A stretch of DNA of 40,667 nt from Ignavibacteria bacterium (GTDB lineage Bacteria; Bacteroidota; Ignavibacteria; Ignavibacteriales; Ignavibacteriaceae). Within the stretch, counting starts at the first letter, position 1. Every line of letters starts with the position of its first letter. The notes beneath the pieces were generated by a model, which made no database searches, was not told where the DNA came from, and saw only the letters and a program-made list of their open reading frames with translations. Of the stretch, positions 15,269 through 25,222 are shown in pieces. Position numbers and translations under genes: made by a program. The stretch spans positions 1-40,667 of the forward strand of contig JAUYAB010000007.1 of the NCBI GenBank assembly GCA_030693705.1. The letters are read 5' to 3'.

Positions 15269-17447
15269 AATTCTCTAACCGAGTTACGGTATACACACCC
15301 TTTATCTTTTTAAGCCGATCAATTACGCGAGAAAGATGTTCAAGATTTTGAACGAAAAGAGTAACCGTTCCTTCAAATTTGGAATTCTTTGTATCAATAT
15401 TAATCGATTTAATATTGGTGTTTTGGAAGGTTACCACTTGATGCGCTATCTCGCTTAACAAACCAGGTTGGTCTTCTCCTTTCAGTGATAGTCCGACAAT
15501 GAAGGTCGAATTTTCAATCGAAGGCCATTCCACCGAAATAATTTTTTCAGATTCCTTCTCGGATAATTGGAGCATGCTTTTACAATTCTTCCGATGGATC
15601 TTTATTCCTTCTCCTTTAGTTACAAATCCTACAACTTGATCACCCGGAATTGGATTACAGCATTTCGAATAAGAAAAAAGCATGTTGGAACTTTCGCCAT
15701 CAACAACAAGTGTACCTCCGGATGAGCGTGCATACTGTGCAAAATTTTCGAATTCAACATTTGTCGGAAGCAGCTTCTTCTCTTCCTCTTTGTTTAGTTC
15801 AGGTGAACTAAGAATTTCATCGAGATTTACTTTACTTTGTGCGATCGCTTTATAAAACTGTTTTGAGTTTTCAAATTTCAGATTCATGTAAAGCTTGGAG
15901 ATGTCTTGCGGTGTAAAAGAAAGTTTCAATTTCTTGATTTTCTTTTCCCACAATTCCTTTCCGGTTTTAGCAAGATCGTCATCTTCTTTGTTCAGCCATT
16001 TACGCACTTCAGCTTTGGCTTTATGCGTAACCACAAACTTTAGCCAGTTTCTATTCGGATGTTGATTTTTTGAAATGATGATTTCAACTTGATCACCGCT
16101 GTGAAGTTGAGTATCAAGAGGAACAATTTTTTTATTTACCTTGGCGCCGATACAGTGGAAGCCGATCTTGGTGTGGATATCAAAGGCAAAATCAACCGGA
16201 GTGCTTTTAAGCGGAAGTCTTCGCAGATCACCGTTTGGGGTAAAGACGTAAATTTCATCGGAATATAAATTCAGTTTGAAATTTTCTAAAATATTTTTTC
16301 TTACATCTTCGGTTCCGCTTGATTCAATCATCTCTCGAATCCACGAAACGTAATTGTTCATCGTTTTATCGATGGAGGGATTTCCTTCTTTATATCTCCA
16401 ATGAGCGGCGACACCTTTTTCTGCAATGTCGTGCATCTTGCGTGTGCGGATTTGTACTTCAACTAATTCGCCGTCGGGTCCAACAACCGTGGTATGGATA
16501 GATTGGTAATTATTTGTTTTCGGAATTGCGATATAATCTTTGAACCTATCGGGAACAGGAATAAATATTTGATTAATGATACCAAACGCAGTGTAGCATT
16601 GGTTTACATCTTCAGTTTCCAAAATGATCCGCACTGCAAAGAGATCATAAATTTCTTCAAACGGTTTGTTCCGCTTGATCATTTTTCTGTAAATGCTGTA
16701 AAGATGTTTTGGGCGTCCGCTGATCTCAAATTGTATTTTATATTCTTTAAGTTTATTTACAATCGGGTCGGAAAATTTATCAATATATTTTTCGCGTTCC
16801 GGTCGCTTGGCGCTTATTTTCTTTTTGATGTCTTCGTAAGCTTGCTTGTTAAGTTCTTTAAAAGCAAGGTCTTCTAATTCCCATTTCAATTTCCCGAGAC
16901 CAAACCTATGAGCAAGCGGAGCGTATATTTCAAGTGTTTCTTTGGCGATTCTTTTTCTTTTTTCGGGATTAAGAAAATCAATCGTTCGCATATTGTGCAA
17001 TCGATCGGCAAATTTTACAACGATTACTCGAATATCTTTTGATACCGACATTAAAAGCTTTCGGTAATTTTCTGCTTGATTAATGTCCGCACCCTGAAAA
17101 AGCTGTTGAATTTTTGTAAGTCCATCAACAATTAGAGCAATATCTTCACCAAAATTTTTCTTGATTGTATCGATGGAATATTCCATGTTATCTTCAACGA
17201 TATCATGGAGAAGAGCGCAGCAAATCGAGATATCGTCAAATGGAATTTCTGTGGCTAAAATATTTGCTACAGCATAAGGATGTGTAAAATATGGCTCGTT
17301 CGAAGCACGAGTATCATTCTCGTGCGCAATAGCCGAAAAATCGAAAGCTTTTTTAATAAGATCGATATTAACGGATGGCAAATTCTTTTGACAATTTTTT
17401 ATCAATTCGTCAAACATTATAGCCGCTGTTACCGGAGCAATATTCAT
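15258..17447 (-). CDS. Bifunctional (p)ppGpp synthetase/hydrolase, RelA/SpoT (Rsh) family
   Basis: Makes and breaks the stringent-response alarmones. It has 729 residues with the full Rsh layout: HD hydrolase (THPYAVANIL; HDIVED at 81-86, intact, so hydrolysis is likely), synthetase domain (about 235-345; RPKHLYSIYRKM and the EVQIRT motif), TGS domain (about 390-450; YVFTPNGDLRRLP), the helical/zinc-finger-like region with CCNPIPGDQVVG, and a C-terminal ACT domain. It lies three bases after the TPR gene and overlaps ruvX. As the only Rsh gene visible, it is probably the bifunctional Rel-type enzyme. Confidence 0.96.
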   Translation of the reverse strand: MNIAPVTAAIMFDELIKNCQKNLPSVNIDLIKKAFDFSAIAHENDTRASNEPYFTHPYAVANILATEIPFDDISICCALLHDIVEDNMEYSIDTIKKNFGEDIALIVDGLTKIQQLFQGADINQAENYRKLLMSVSKDIRVIVVKFADRLHNMRTIDFLNPEKRKRIAKETLEIYAPLAHRFGLGKLKWELEDLAFKELNKQAYEDIKKKISAKRPEREKYIDKFSDPIVNKLKEYKIQFEISGRPKHLYSIYRKMIKRNKPFEEIYDLFAVRIILETEDVNQCYTAFGIINQIFIPVPDRFKDYIAIPKTNNYQSIHTTVVGPDGELVEVQIRTRKMHDIAEKGVAAHWRYKEGNPSIDKTMNNYVSWIREMIESSGTEDVRKNILENFKLNLYSDEIYVFTPNGDLRRLPLKSTPVDFAFDIHTKIGFHCIGAKVNKKIVPLDTQLHSGDQVEIIISKNQHPNRNWLKFVVTHKAKAEVRKWLNKEDDDLAKTGKELWEKKIKKLKLSFTPQDISKLYMNLKFENSKQFYKAIAQSKVNLDEILSSPELNKEEEKKLLPTNVEFENFAQYARSSGGTLVVDGESSNMLFSYSKCCNPIPGDQVVGFVTKGEGIKIHRKNCKSMLQLSEKESEKIISVEWPSIENSTFIVGLSLKGEDQPGLLSEIAHQVVTFQNTNIKSINIDTKNSKFEGTVTLFVQNLEHLSRVIDRLKKIKGVYTVTRLENYVQ

Positions 17448-17450
17448 GAT

Positions 17451-18482
17451 TTATTTTTCTTTTACTAAAGATGTTAAACTTTGCCTTAAAGTAAGAACTC
17501 TTTGCAGCCGTTCTTCAAGCACTTGTTTTTCATAATTTGAAAACTTCTTCTTGAACAAAATGTCATCGCATAAACGTAAAGCATTCTTATAATCGCCAAG
17601 TCTTTCATAATCTTGTGCGATCTTATGTTTAAGCACAACTTCATTGATCCTATTTATCTGTTTTTCACCAGAATACGAAGCTAACAATTCACGATAAATT
17701 TCAATAGCTTTCATTCGATCAATATCTTCATACGCATGAGCTAATGCCCATTTAAAATTCCTGTTGTTAGGAAATTTCTTTAAAGCTTCATCCGCTAATG
17801 CAATTGCGTCCAAAGATTTTTTCCTGTCGATGTAAATCCACAACAATGATACCACACCTGAAGCATAATCATAACTTTCTTTTTCAATACCTTTGTTGAG
17901 TAGATGAAAACCTTCAGACCTTTCATCTGAAAAAAAAGGAAGCCATGCCGCCTTAACACTTTTCCAATATTTATAAGTGCCAATCGCTATCAAAGCCTCG
18001 TTGAATGAAGAATCAATTTTCAAACAATTCTCAAAATAATTTACTGCATTTATCCCATCTGTAAAAGTGGAAAACCACTTCCCTTCCAACGCTGAATAAT
18101 ATGCCCGATAACCGTGAATCATTCCATAAAAATAGTTTCTCCAAAGAGGACTTTTTTCATTTCCCGCTTCAGTTAACGTTTCCGCTTCCTCTAAATATTT
18201 TTCAATCTTATCTTTTTCCAAAGGAAGAGCAAGATCATTCGACTTCGTTATTAATACAGCCGTTAAATAAAGTTTACCAAACGGTAAATGAGGATAAGCC
18301 TGGTCAAGAGCAAGAAAGGTATTGGTCGCTGAAACATATTTTTGATCCATGATCTCCCCGATTCCCTTCTTCACGAGGAAATCGACATGCTGATCCGGAT
18401 AACTTTGAGCAAAAGTTAAAGAGGACAAAAAAAGAATGAGAATAATTATCTTATAACGTGCCAAATGTTCTATCCCCTGCAT
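17451..18482 (-). CDS. Secreted TPR-repeat protein
   Basis: About 343 residues with an N-terminal signal peptide (KIIILILFLSSLTFAQS), then helical repeats resembling tetratricopeptide units (for example AIALADEALKKFPNNRNFKWALAHAYE and ALRLCDDILFKK). The mature protein is expected in the periplasm. The 5' end overlaps upp. The ATG at 18482 lacks a ribosome site. A TTG at 18464 has AGGGGA eight bases upstream and would give the compact signal peptide MARYKIII, so it is a serious alternative start. No enzyme motif is seen. It may be a scaffold in envelope assembly. Confidence 0.78.
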   Translation of the reverse strand: MQGIEHLARYKIIILILFLSSLTFAQSYPDQHVDFLVKKGIGEIMDQKYVSATNTFLALDQAYPHLPFGKLYLTAVLITKSNDLALPLEKDKIEKYLEEAETLTEAGNEKSPLWRNYFYGMIHGYRAYYSALEGKWFSTFTDGINAVNYFENCLKIDSSFNEALIAIGTYKYWKSVKAAWLPFFSDERSEGFHLLNKGIEKESYDYASGVVSLLWIYIDRKKSLDAIALADEALKKFPNNRNFKWALAHAYEDIDRMKAIEIYRELLASYSGEKQINRINEVVLKHKIAQDYERLGDYKNALRLCDDILFKKKFSNYEKQVLEERLQRVLTLRQSLTSLVKEK

Positions 18483-19089
18483 CGCCAAGTCCGGGCAAAA
18501 TATATCCGCGCTCGTTAAGCTTACGGTCTAAGGCAGCGCAATAAATTGGAATATCCGGATGATCGATCGCAATTTTTTTAATTCCTTCCGGTGCGGCAAC
18601 CAAACATGCAAAAACACATTTTTTAACCCCACGTCTTTTCAAATATTTCAACGCTTCGGAAGAAGAACCGCCTGTCGCCAACATTGGGTCAAGCAGAATA
18701 ACTTGTGAGTGATTTATATCTTTTGGAGTCTTGTAGTAGTACTCAACGGGTTCAAGAGTTTCTTCATTTCTTTGCAGACCGATATGACCAACTTTGGCAT
18801 CCGGAATAACTTCGAGAAATCCGCTAACCATTCCAAGTCCGGCGCGTAAAACCGGTACAAGCACAACATTTTGTTTTAGTTGATATCCACTCGTTTTTTC
18901 CAGTGGAGTTTCCACTTCAGTTTTGCTTACTTGATATTCTTTACTGATTTCAACAGCAAGGATCAAGGAAATCCGTTTTACAACCGCGCGAAAAACTTCG
19001 GGATTAGTCTCTTTGTTACGAAGAATGGTTATATCTTTTTTAACCAGCGGATGATTGTTAAGAAAAAAATTTTTGTGGTTTATTTTCAT
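18451..19089 (-). CDS. upp: Uracil phosphoribosyltransferase
   Basis: Salvages uracil with PRPP to give UMP. From the ATG at 19089 the protein has 212 residues, matching the family's usual 208-212. A TTG 12 codons upstream lies inside the preceding gene and is less likely. The PRPP-binding loop LLDPMLATGGSSSEAL, the ARG-type substrate block VPVLRAGLGMVSGFL and the uracil-binding C-terminus (ILPGLGDAGDRTFGT) are all intact. It starts seven bases after the flavoprotein gene, and its 3' end overlaps the TPR gene. Confidence 0.95.
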   Translation of the reverse strand: MKINHKNFFLNNHPLVKKDITILRNKETNPEVFRAVVKRISLILAVEISKEYQVSKTEVETPLEKTSGYQLKQNVVLVPVLRAGLGMVSGFLEVIPDAKVGHIGLQRNEETLEPVEYYYKTPKDINHSQVILLDPMLATGGSSSEALKYLKRRGVKKCVFACLVAAPEGIKKIAIDHPDIPIYCAALDRKLNERGYILPGLGDAGDRTFGTL

Positions 19090-19096
19090 TTTTAGT

Positions 19097-20455
19097 TTAA
19101 GAATTATTCTGAGATTTCCGCCCAAGCACCGATAACAAATTAATGAACGGTGAGAGCGGTGGAGTATAATTATATTCAGTGTTTGCTAATTGCGTAACCT
19201 GAATGTTATTTTTTATATAAGTAGAAATTATGTCGGCGTAACCTGAAACTTCTTTTCCCCCAAGAAATGAAGCGCCCAATATTTTATTTGTAGAAAGATC
19301 AAACAGAATTTTTCCATAAACCGGAATGCTTCCTCTCATCACTTTTACCAGATTTGGAACAGTTTCGTCAACCATTGCAAACGAAATATTTCGAAACTGC
19401 AATTCTTGTTCTGTTAACCCAACTTGTGCGAAAAAATTATCAAATAGTTTAACCGATATGTTTTTTATAACCGGTTGATAAAAAGCATTTCCCATCGCTG
19501 CATTCTCACCGGCAACGTGTCCCTGTCTTTGTGCAAATGTGGCAAGTGGGATATAATCATCACTTCGAGTAATAAAGTTTTTCACTTCGACGCAGTCGCC
19601 GCATGCGTATACATCTTTCTCGGAGGTCTGCAATTTATTGTTAACTTTTATTCCACCGTACTTGCCATGATCAAGTTTTGCTTGAATTGAAAGTGAAGTA
19701 TTCGGTGAAAAACCGGCGCAGGTTATTACCAGGTCCAATTCAATTGAACGACCTTCGTAATTAATCCCGGTAACTTTTGAATTATCAATCTTGTATTTGA
19801 TATTACCTGCATTGCCTAGAAATATGATTCTCTTGTCATCTAATATCTTTTTTACTAACTGTCTTATTTCTTTATCTGCCGATGGGAATGGCTCAGCAGC
19901 TTGTTCAACTAAATAGACTTCGAAGCCAAGTTGGGTGAGCGATTCCGCTGTTTCCAAACCAATATACCCTGATCCAACCACGCATGCTTTTTTTTGCTTC
20001 GCGGTTTTTATTATCTCCCGAATTCGAATTACATCTTCCACCGATTTTAATGACGACACATTTACCAATTCTGAAGAAAGTTGAGACATTCTTTTTACTT
20101 TTGCACCGGTTGCAAGAATTAATTTGTCGTAATTAAATTGATTGAGCTTTTTTTCTTTTAATGAATTTACGACAATCCATTTTCCCCGCGGATTGATTTC
20201 AACTACTTGATGATTAGCATAAACGTAGACTTTTTTCTCATCAAAAAATCTTTGTTCATCGAAGAAGATGACATTCTGCGGATTATCGATTTCACCGCTT
20301 AGAACGTAGGGAAGTTCACACGTACCGGTAGAAATGTATTTGCTTTGTTCAAATAAAATTACAGTTGCATCCGGATTAATGCGCTTTGCCTTTGCCGCAG
20401 CAGCAGCTCCAGCAGCGTTTCCCCCGATAACCACTATGGTTTGAGCCGGTTTCAT
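19097..20455 (-). CDS. FAD/NAD(P)-dependent disulfide oxidoreductase, CoA-disulfide reductase/NADH oxidase type
   Basis: A 452-residue flavoprotein of the single-cysteine class. The FAD Rossmann site is VVIGGNAAGAAAAAK (8-22). The motif STGTCELPYVLSG places the redox-active Cys at residue 46, where CoA-disulfide reductases and NADH oxidases have theirs. The NAD site follows (ACVVGSGYIGLETAESL near 157-173), then the second FAD block VYACGDCVEV near 290 and the dimerisation domain. Whether it reduces CoA disulfide, polysulfide or oxygen cannot be told. It overlaps der by four bases. Confidence 0.85.
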   Translation of the reverse strand: MKPAQTIVVIGGNAAGAAAAAKAKRINPDATVILFEQSKYISTGTCELPYVLSGEIDNPQNVIFFDEQRFFDEKKVYVYANHQVVEINPRGKWIVVNSLKEKKLNQFNYDKLILATGAKVKRMSQLSSELVNVSSLKSVEDVIRIREIIKTAKQKKACVVGSGYIGLETAESLTQLGFEVYLVEQAAEPFPSADKEIRQLVKKILDDKRIIFLGNAGNIKYKIDNSKVTGINYEGRSIELDLVITCAGFSPNTSLSIQAKLDHGKYGGIKVNNKLQTSEKDVYACGDCVEVKNFITRSDDYIPLATFAQRQGHVAGENAAMGNAFYQPVIKNISVKLFDNFFAQVGLTEQELQFRNISFAMVDETVPNLVKVMRGSIPVYGKILFDLSTNKILGASFLGGKEVSGYADIISTYIKNNIQVTQLANTEYNYTPPLSPFINLLSVLGRKSQNNS

Positions 20456-21762
20456 TTTTCTTTGAAGCTTAACGTGAACGGCACTCCGTAAAAACCAAAA
20501 TGTTTACGGATTAATTTTTCAAGAAAACGCTTATATGATTCAGTTATATTCTTTGGATAATTGGAGAAAAATAAGAAGACCGGATATTTCGTTCCAACCT
20601 GATTAATAAATTTAATTTTCACTTCCCTTCCGGTTGAAGTTGTCGGAGGCGGAGTAAGTTTTATTTCTTCAAGGAGCGTGTTGTTCAGTTCATCGGTAGG
20701 AATTCTTTTCTTTCTTTCGGCTTCAATCTCTTTAGATAGATCAATCAATTTGTAGATGCGCTGTTTGGTTAATGCCGAAATAAAAACTACCGGCACATAA
20801 TCGAGAGAACCGATTTTATCTCTTAATTCCAACTCAACTTTCCGGGCGGTATTTGTTTCCTTTTCGATCAAATCCCACTTATTGTAGGCGATAATAATTC
20901 CTTTTCTTCTTCGCACGGCTTCATCTAATATTTTTTGATCTTGATTTTCCAGACCGATGGAAGCATCGATTAAAACGACAGCAACATCCGCTTCAGCTAT
21001 TGCTTTCAAAGTTCTAATAGAAGAAAAATATTCAATACTTTCCTGGATTTTACTTTTCTTTCTTAATCCGGCGGTATCTATCAATACAATTTCATCACCG
21101 TAATATTTTATAACCGAATTGATACTGTCCCGCGTTGTTCCGGGAATATCGGTAACGATGCTTCTATTATATCCAAGGAGTGCATTCGTTAAAGAGGATT
21201 TACCTACATTCGGTCTCCCAACAACGGCTATTTTTAAACGTTTATCCTCTTCTTCTTCAACTTGTTCAGCAAAATCATTTGTTAAGAGATCGAGAAAGTC
21301 GCCGGTTCCTCTTCCAACTAATGCTGAAACCGGCAGAGGTTCGCCAAGACCAAGTTCATAGAATTCATGTAACATATGGTCTTGATTATGCGAATCAATT
21401 TTATTTACAAGAAGAAAACATTTTTTCTGAGCTTTCCGTAACATTTGTGCAATCAAAGAATCAACAGGGAGAATTCCATCCCGTGAGTTAACAATAAAAA
21501 GAATAACCTCCGATTCTTCTATCGCAATTTCAACTTGCTCACGGATCGCCGTTTCAAAAAGATCGGGCGAATTCGGCACGTATCCCCCGGTATCAATTAA
21601 ATTAAATTTTTTATTATTCCACTCAACTTCTCCATAATTCCGGTCTCTCGTAACACCGCTGGCATCATCAACAATTGCCTCGCGGACTCCGGTTAAACGA
21701 TTATAGAGCGTTGATTTACCAACATTTGGTCTTCCTACAATTACTACTAAAGGTATTTTCAT
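20452..21762 (-). CDS. der: Ribosome biogenesis GTPase Der (EngA)
   Basis: A double GTPase needed for 50S ribosomal subunit assembly, 436 residues. Two complete G domains are seen, each with the GRPNVGKS P-loop (10-17 and 182-189), DTGG or DTAG switch II motifs and NKxD motifs (NKID, NKWD). A C-terminal KH-like domain follows (VKIKFINQVGTKYPVFLFFSNYP). It is the first gene of the long minus-strand run and has a good candidate promoter 31 bases upstream. Confidence 0.97.
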   Translation of the reverse strand: MKIPLVVIVGRPNVGKSTLYNRLTGVREAIVDDASGVTRDRNYGEVEWNNKKFNLIDTGGYVPNSPDLFETAIREQVEIAIEESEVILFIVNSRDGILPVDSLIAQMLRKAQKKCFLLVNKIDSHNQDHMLHEFYELGLGEPLPVSALVGRGTGDFLDLLTNDFAEQVEEEEDKRLKIAVVGRPNVGKSSLTNALLGYNRSIVTDIPGTTRDSINSVIKYYGDEIVLIDTAGLRKKSKIQESIEYFSSIRTLKAIAEADVAVVLIDASIGLENQDQKILDEAVRRRKGIIIAYNKWDLIEKETNTARKVELELRDKIGSLDYVPVVFISALTKQRIYKLIDLSKEIEAERKKRIPTDELNNTLLEEIKLTPPPTTSTGREVKIKFINQVGTKYPVFLFFSNYPKNITESYKRFLEKLIRKHFGFYGVPFTLSFKEK

Positions 21763-21793
21763 TTTTTGTTTGTTTTTCTATTTTTTGTCATAG

Positions 21794-21801
21794 CAAAGGT
21801 A
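21794..21801 (-). promoter_or_regulatory. -7 box upstream of der
   Basis: The minus strand reads TACCTTTG, an exact match to the Bacteroidota -7 consensus TAnnTTTG, 31 bases before the der start codon. No TTG lies at the ideal -33 position; a TTA lies 23 bases upstream. It probably drives the run from der downwards. Confidence 0.45.
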
Positions 21802-21906
21802 CGGAATTTTTCCAAAATTGCCGTTAAGTTACATCCGTTTGAACAGCCAAAAAGAAGATATTTAACCCCTAAAACTATTTTTTCGGTATAAAAAGGATTT
21901 TTTGAT

Positions 21907-24900
21907 CTAAACCGTTTTAAACATGTTTAGGTATTTTTCTTTCAATAATTTTAGATCGTGGACGGTTAGGAGAAATATTTCTTCTAACTCTGCCGCCAAT
22001 TTTTCAGTATTTACAAAATCCACATGTCTGCCTAATTCCTCAAGGTCGGCACTGATTTGAGTAATTTTCTCCAATCCGAGAGTAACACTTCCCCCTTTTA
22101 ATTTATGCGCTGCAAAAACGAGGTCGTTTCCTTTTTGATGCCGGCAAGCGTCAATAATTTGTTCAATAAGTTTGGGCGTATCCGTCAAGTAAATATCTAA
22201 TATTTCGATAAAGAACTTCAGATCTTCTTCCGTCGGTAAATCATCTAAAAATGCAATTTTGCTTTCATCTATGTACTCGGTGAGGAATTTTTCATGAGCC
22301 AGCATGTATCTCATCGAATTCTGCTTAATAAGTATACTTCCCCAATTTTCGAGAGAATCTTGTAGAGATTCTAATCTGACCGGTTTTGCAATATAATCAT
22401 CCATACCGGCTGCCATACACTCTTCACGGTCACCCTGCATCGCGTTAGCCGTCATCGCAATAATTTTAGGTCGATTCTCTTTGCCGTATAATTTATTAAT
22501 TTCACGGGATGCATCAAGCCCATCCATCTCGGGCATGTGCACATCCATGAAGATGATATCATATTCAATGTTCTCTATTGCATCAAGAACTTCATACCCA
22601 TTGCCGGCAACATCAATTCGATAGCCCAGTTTATCGAATATTTTTATAGCTACCTTTTGGTTCACAAAATTATCTTCTGCTAATAAGATTTTCAACGGGT
22701 ATTTGCTGCCCAAATTTTTGTCGATAGGGCGTTGTTTTTCTTTTTTCACTTCAAGGAATTGTAAAAGTCCGAAGATAGCAAGAATGGTTTCGAAGAGAAT
22801 TGTTTGTTTTGTCGGCTTATATAAAAATTTCGATATTTTCAATTCTTGTAGTGTTCGCTCTTCTTCTTTTCTTCCAAGAGAGGTTAGGATAACAATGGGT
22901 AAAGTTGTGTTTTTTTCGATATCACGAATTGCACGTGTAAGCGTTATGCCGTCCATCTGGGGCATCTGATAATCAAGTATTGCAAGATCAAATACTTCGC
23001 CATGCTCTAATATTTTCAAAGCGTCAAGCGGAAACTCAACCGTGGTAGCCACCATCCCTAAACTCTTCAGTTGAAGTTCTAATATTCTTCTGTTGTTAAA
23101 ATTATCATCTACAACAAGCACTTTTTTATCTTTTAAATAACGGGCAAAATCTTTTGTGTACACTTTAGTAAGTGAAGGAGCCGGTTTTGATTTTAGTGAA
23201 AAATAAAAGGTTGAACCTTTCCCTTCAACGCTGTCAACGTGCATAGAACCAGACATCATTTCAGCTATTCTTTTACTTATGACCAATCCTAATCCGGTAC
23301 CGCCGTAAATTCTCGTGGTAGAAGAATCAACCTGGCTGAATGCTTTGAAGAGTTTAGATATTTTATCCCGGGGAATACCTATTCCGGTATCTTTTACTGC
23401 GAATTCAATCTCAAAAAGATCATCATCCGATTTTTTTGATATAACATCAACGAATATTTCTCCGGTTTGAGTAAATTTAATAGCATTACCGACCAAGTTG
23501 GTTAAGATTTGTCTTACGCGGGTTATATCACCGTAAATGCTTGGAGGAACACCATCATTTATGAAATAAATTAAATCGATATTTTTTTCCGAGGCTTTGG
23601 CGGCAAACAAATCAAAAGTGTCTTCTATGCAATCTCTTATATCGAATGGCTGCGATTCAAGTTCAAACTTACCCGATTCAATTTTTGAAAAATCAAGAAC
23701 GTCGTTAATTACAACCAACAGTTGCTCGCCGCTCATCCTGATGGTTTCAGCAAAATCCCTTTCTTCCTTAGGAAGATTTGCATCCATCAACAAACCGGTC
23801 ATTCCAATTATTGCATTTAACGGAGTGCGAATCTCGTGACTCATAAGCGCAAGGAATTCACTTTTTGCTTTCGCCGCTGCATTCGCTTGTATTAACGCCT
23901 TGTCAAGTTCAATATTTTTTTGGAGCATTTCTTCACGCGCAATCTTTTGATGGAGCGCTCCTGAAATACTTGCGGCAACCGTTTTTAAAAGTGATTGATC
24001 ATCTGTGGTAAGTATTCTTTTAAATCTACATGAATCAAAACCGATAAATCCCCAAAAAATTCCTTTCGCAAAAATTGGCGCTAAAAAGATAGATTGGATC
24101 GTCTGATCAACAAATACTTTTCTTTGCTCCGGAGTTACCTTATCAAGATCAAGATAAATAATTTCGCCGGATGATAATCTTTTAAATAAATCAATTGAAG
24201 CGAAACGGTTATACGGAATAAAGTTTTTTTTCAACTCATCCATTTGACGTTCAACACCAACATCAGCCCACTCGTAAGCTTCTTTCATCATGTAAGTTTG
24301 AGTTTCGTCTTCCAAAAGATTTTCAAATATATATCCTCTGTCAATCTCCCCACCTTTACATAACATTGCCAATACTTTTGTAACCGACTCATCAAAATCG
24401 TTTCCGGTTAACAGCGTTTCCGTAGCTCTTGCAATTCCCTGTAGCAGTATCTCCTTCTTCTTCAGTTGAATTTCTTGCTCTTTTCTTTTTGAAATATCCC
24501 TGAAGATACTTAATAGCCATTTTCGATTATCCAATGTCCGTAAGATAGAATTTGTAACTTCAAAAAATTTAATTTTCCCATTCCAAAGGATCAATTCCGC
24601 TTCATAATTTATTTTGAAAGAATTCGACACAAATCTTTCTTTCACTTTTGAAAGCATACTCTCGCGGTTTTGCTCTTCATAGGCTACAACAAGGGGTTCG
24701 TTTTCCAGTTTTGATTTCGGCAACTCAACAAAATCCGCATAAGCATTGTTGCAACGGATAACGATTCCATCTTCATTAATTATCCGCATCCCATCGGCAG
24801 ATTTCTCCCATACTTCTTTGTAAGTATGTTCAATAGTCTCAATTGTTTCCTGTTGAAGGCTATCGATATTTTTTTTATGACGCATTAATATCCGAAGAAA

Positions 24901-25011
24901 AATAGTTAACGCTTTTTTCCCTGCTTCATCAAGTTCGCCGGTTTCAAAAAATTTCTGTATAGAAGTTTCGTCAATTTTTTTGATGAAGTATTTTAAATCG
25001 ATAAGATCCAT
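21907..25011 (-). CDS. Soluble hybrid sensor histidine kinase (PAS-GAF-HisKA-HATPase-REC-REC-HPt)
   Basis: A 1034-residue phosphorelay protein without a signal peptide or membrane helix. After a helical N-terminus comes a PAS domain (about 65-178), a GAF domain (about 190-355), HisKA with phospho-acceptor H392 (SHEIRTPLN) and HATPase with N505/N509 and DTGIGIP, GGTGLGL. Two receivers follow: D680 in ILDYQMP and D823 in FMDVHMP. The C-terminal HPt domain carries H969 (AAHKLKGGS). All phosphotransfer residues look intact. It senses something in the cytoplasm and would pass phosphate to a separate response regulator, none of which is adjacent. AGGAG lies before the ATG. It is transcribed away from the P5C dehydrogenase gene. 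Confidence 0.94.
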   Translation of the reverse strand: MDLIDLKYFIKKIDETSIQKFFETGELDEAGKKALTIFLRILMRHKKNIDSLQQETIETIEHTYKEVWEKSADGMRIINEDGIVIRCNNAYADFVELPKSKLENEPLVVAYEEQNRESMLSKVKERFVSNSFKINYEAELILWNGKIKFFEVTNSILRTLDNRKWLLSIFRDISKRKEQEIQLKKKEILLQGIARATETLLTGNDFDESVTKVLAMLCKGGEIDRGYIFENLLEDETQTYMMKEAYEWADVGVERQMDELKKNFIPYNRFASIDLFKRLSSGEIIYLDLDKVTPEQRKVFVDQTIQSIFLAPIFAKGIFWGFIGFDSCRFKRILTTDDQSLLKTVAASISGALHQKIAREEMLQKNIELDKALIQANAAAKAKSEFLALMSHEIRTPLNAIIGMTGLLMDANLPKEERDFAETIRMSGEQLLVVINDVLDFSKIESGKFELESQPFDIRDCIEDTFDLFAAKASEKNIDLIYFINDGVPPSIYGDITRVRQILTNLVGNAIKFTQTGEIFVDVISKKSDDDLFEIEFAVKDTGIGIPRDKISKLFKAFSQVDSSTTRIYGGTGLGLVISKRIAEMMSGSMHVDSVEGKGSTFYFSLKSKPAPSLTKVYTKDFARYLKDKKVLVVDDNFNNRRILELQLKSLGMVATTVEFPLDALKILEHGEVFDLAILDYQMPQMDGITLTRAIRDIEKNTTLPIVILTSLGRKEEERTLQELKISKFLYKPTKQTILFETILAIFGLLQFLEVKKEKQRPIDKNLGSKYPLKILLAEDNFVNQKVAIKIFDKLGYRIDVAGNGYEVLDAIENIEYDIIFMDVHMPEMDGLDASREINKLYGKENRPKIIAMTANAMQGDREECMAAGMDDYIAKPVRLESLQDSLENWGSILIKQNSMRYMLAHEKFLTEYIDESKIAFLDDLPTEEDLKFFIEILDIYLTDTPKLIEQIIDACRHQKGNDLVFAAHKLKGGSVTLGLEKITQISADLEELGRHVDFVNTEKLAAELEEIFLLTVHDLKLLKEKYLNMFKTV

Positions 25012-25155
25012 TTGCTCCTATTTGTCTTCTTGTAGAGTTAATTTAGATGTTAAAGTAAATCTATTAAAATTTCCTGTTAAATCAAATAAAAGTACACTTC
25101 GCAGTAATTTAATCATACTCACATTATCGAATGACTTTTTATGAAGTTAAGAAGA

Positions 25156-25186
25156 TTGTTTCTAAACCACAAAAGCCGTAATTTTT
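25156..25186 (+). promoter_or_regulatory. Candidate promoter of the P5C dehydrogenase gene
   Basis: TTG (25156-25158) and TAATTTTT (25179-25186, seven of eight match to TAnnTTTG) are 20 bases apart in the 211-base divergent gap. The ATG is 36 bases downstream, with AAGGAG at 25209-25214 as ribosome site. Confidence 0.4.
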
Positions 25187-25222
25187 ATCATTAAATTTTA
25201 TCTACTTTAAGGAGTTTTTTTA

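Noticed and set aside
18451-19125. TTG start of upp at 19125
   Set aside because: It lies inside the upstream gene and adds 12 residues beyond the usual family length. The ATG at 19089 fits better.
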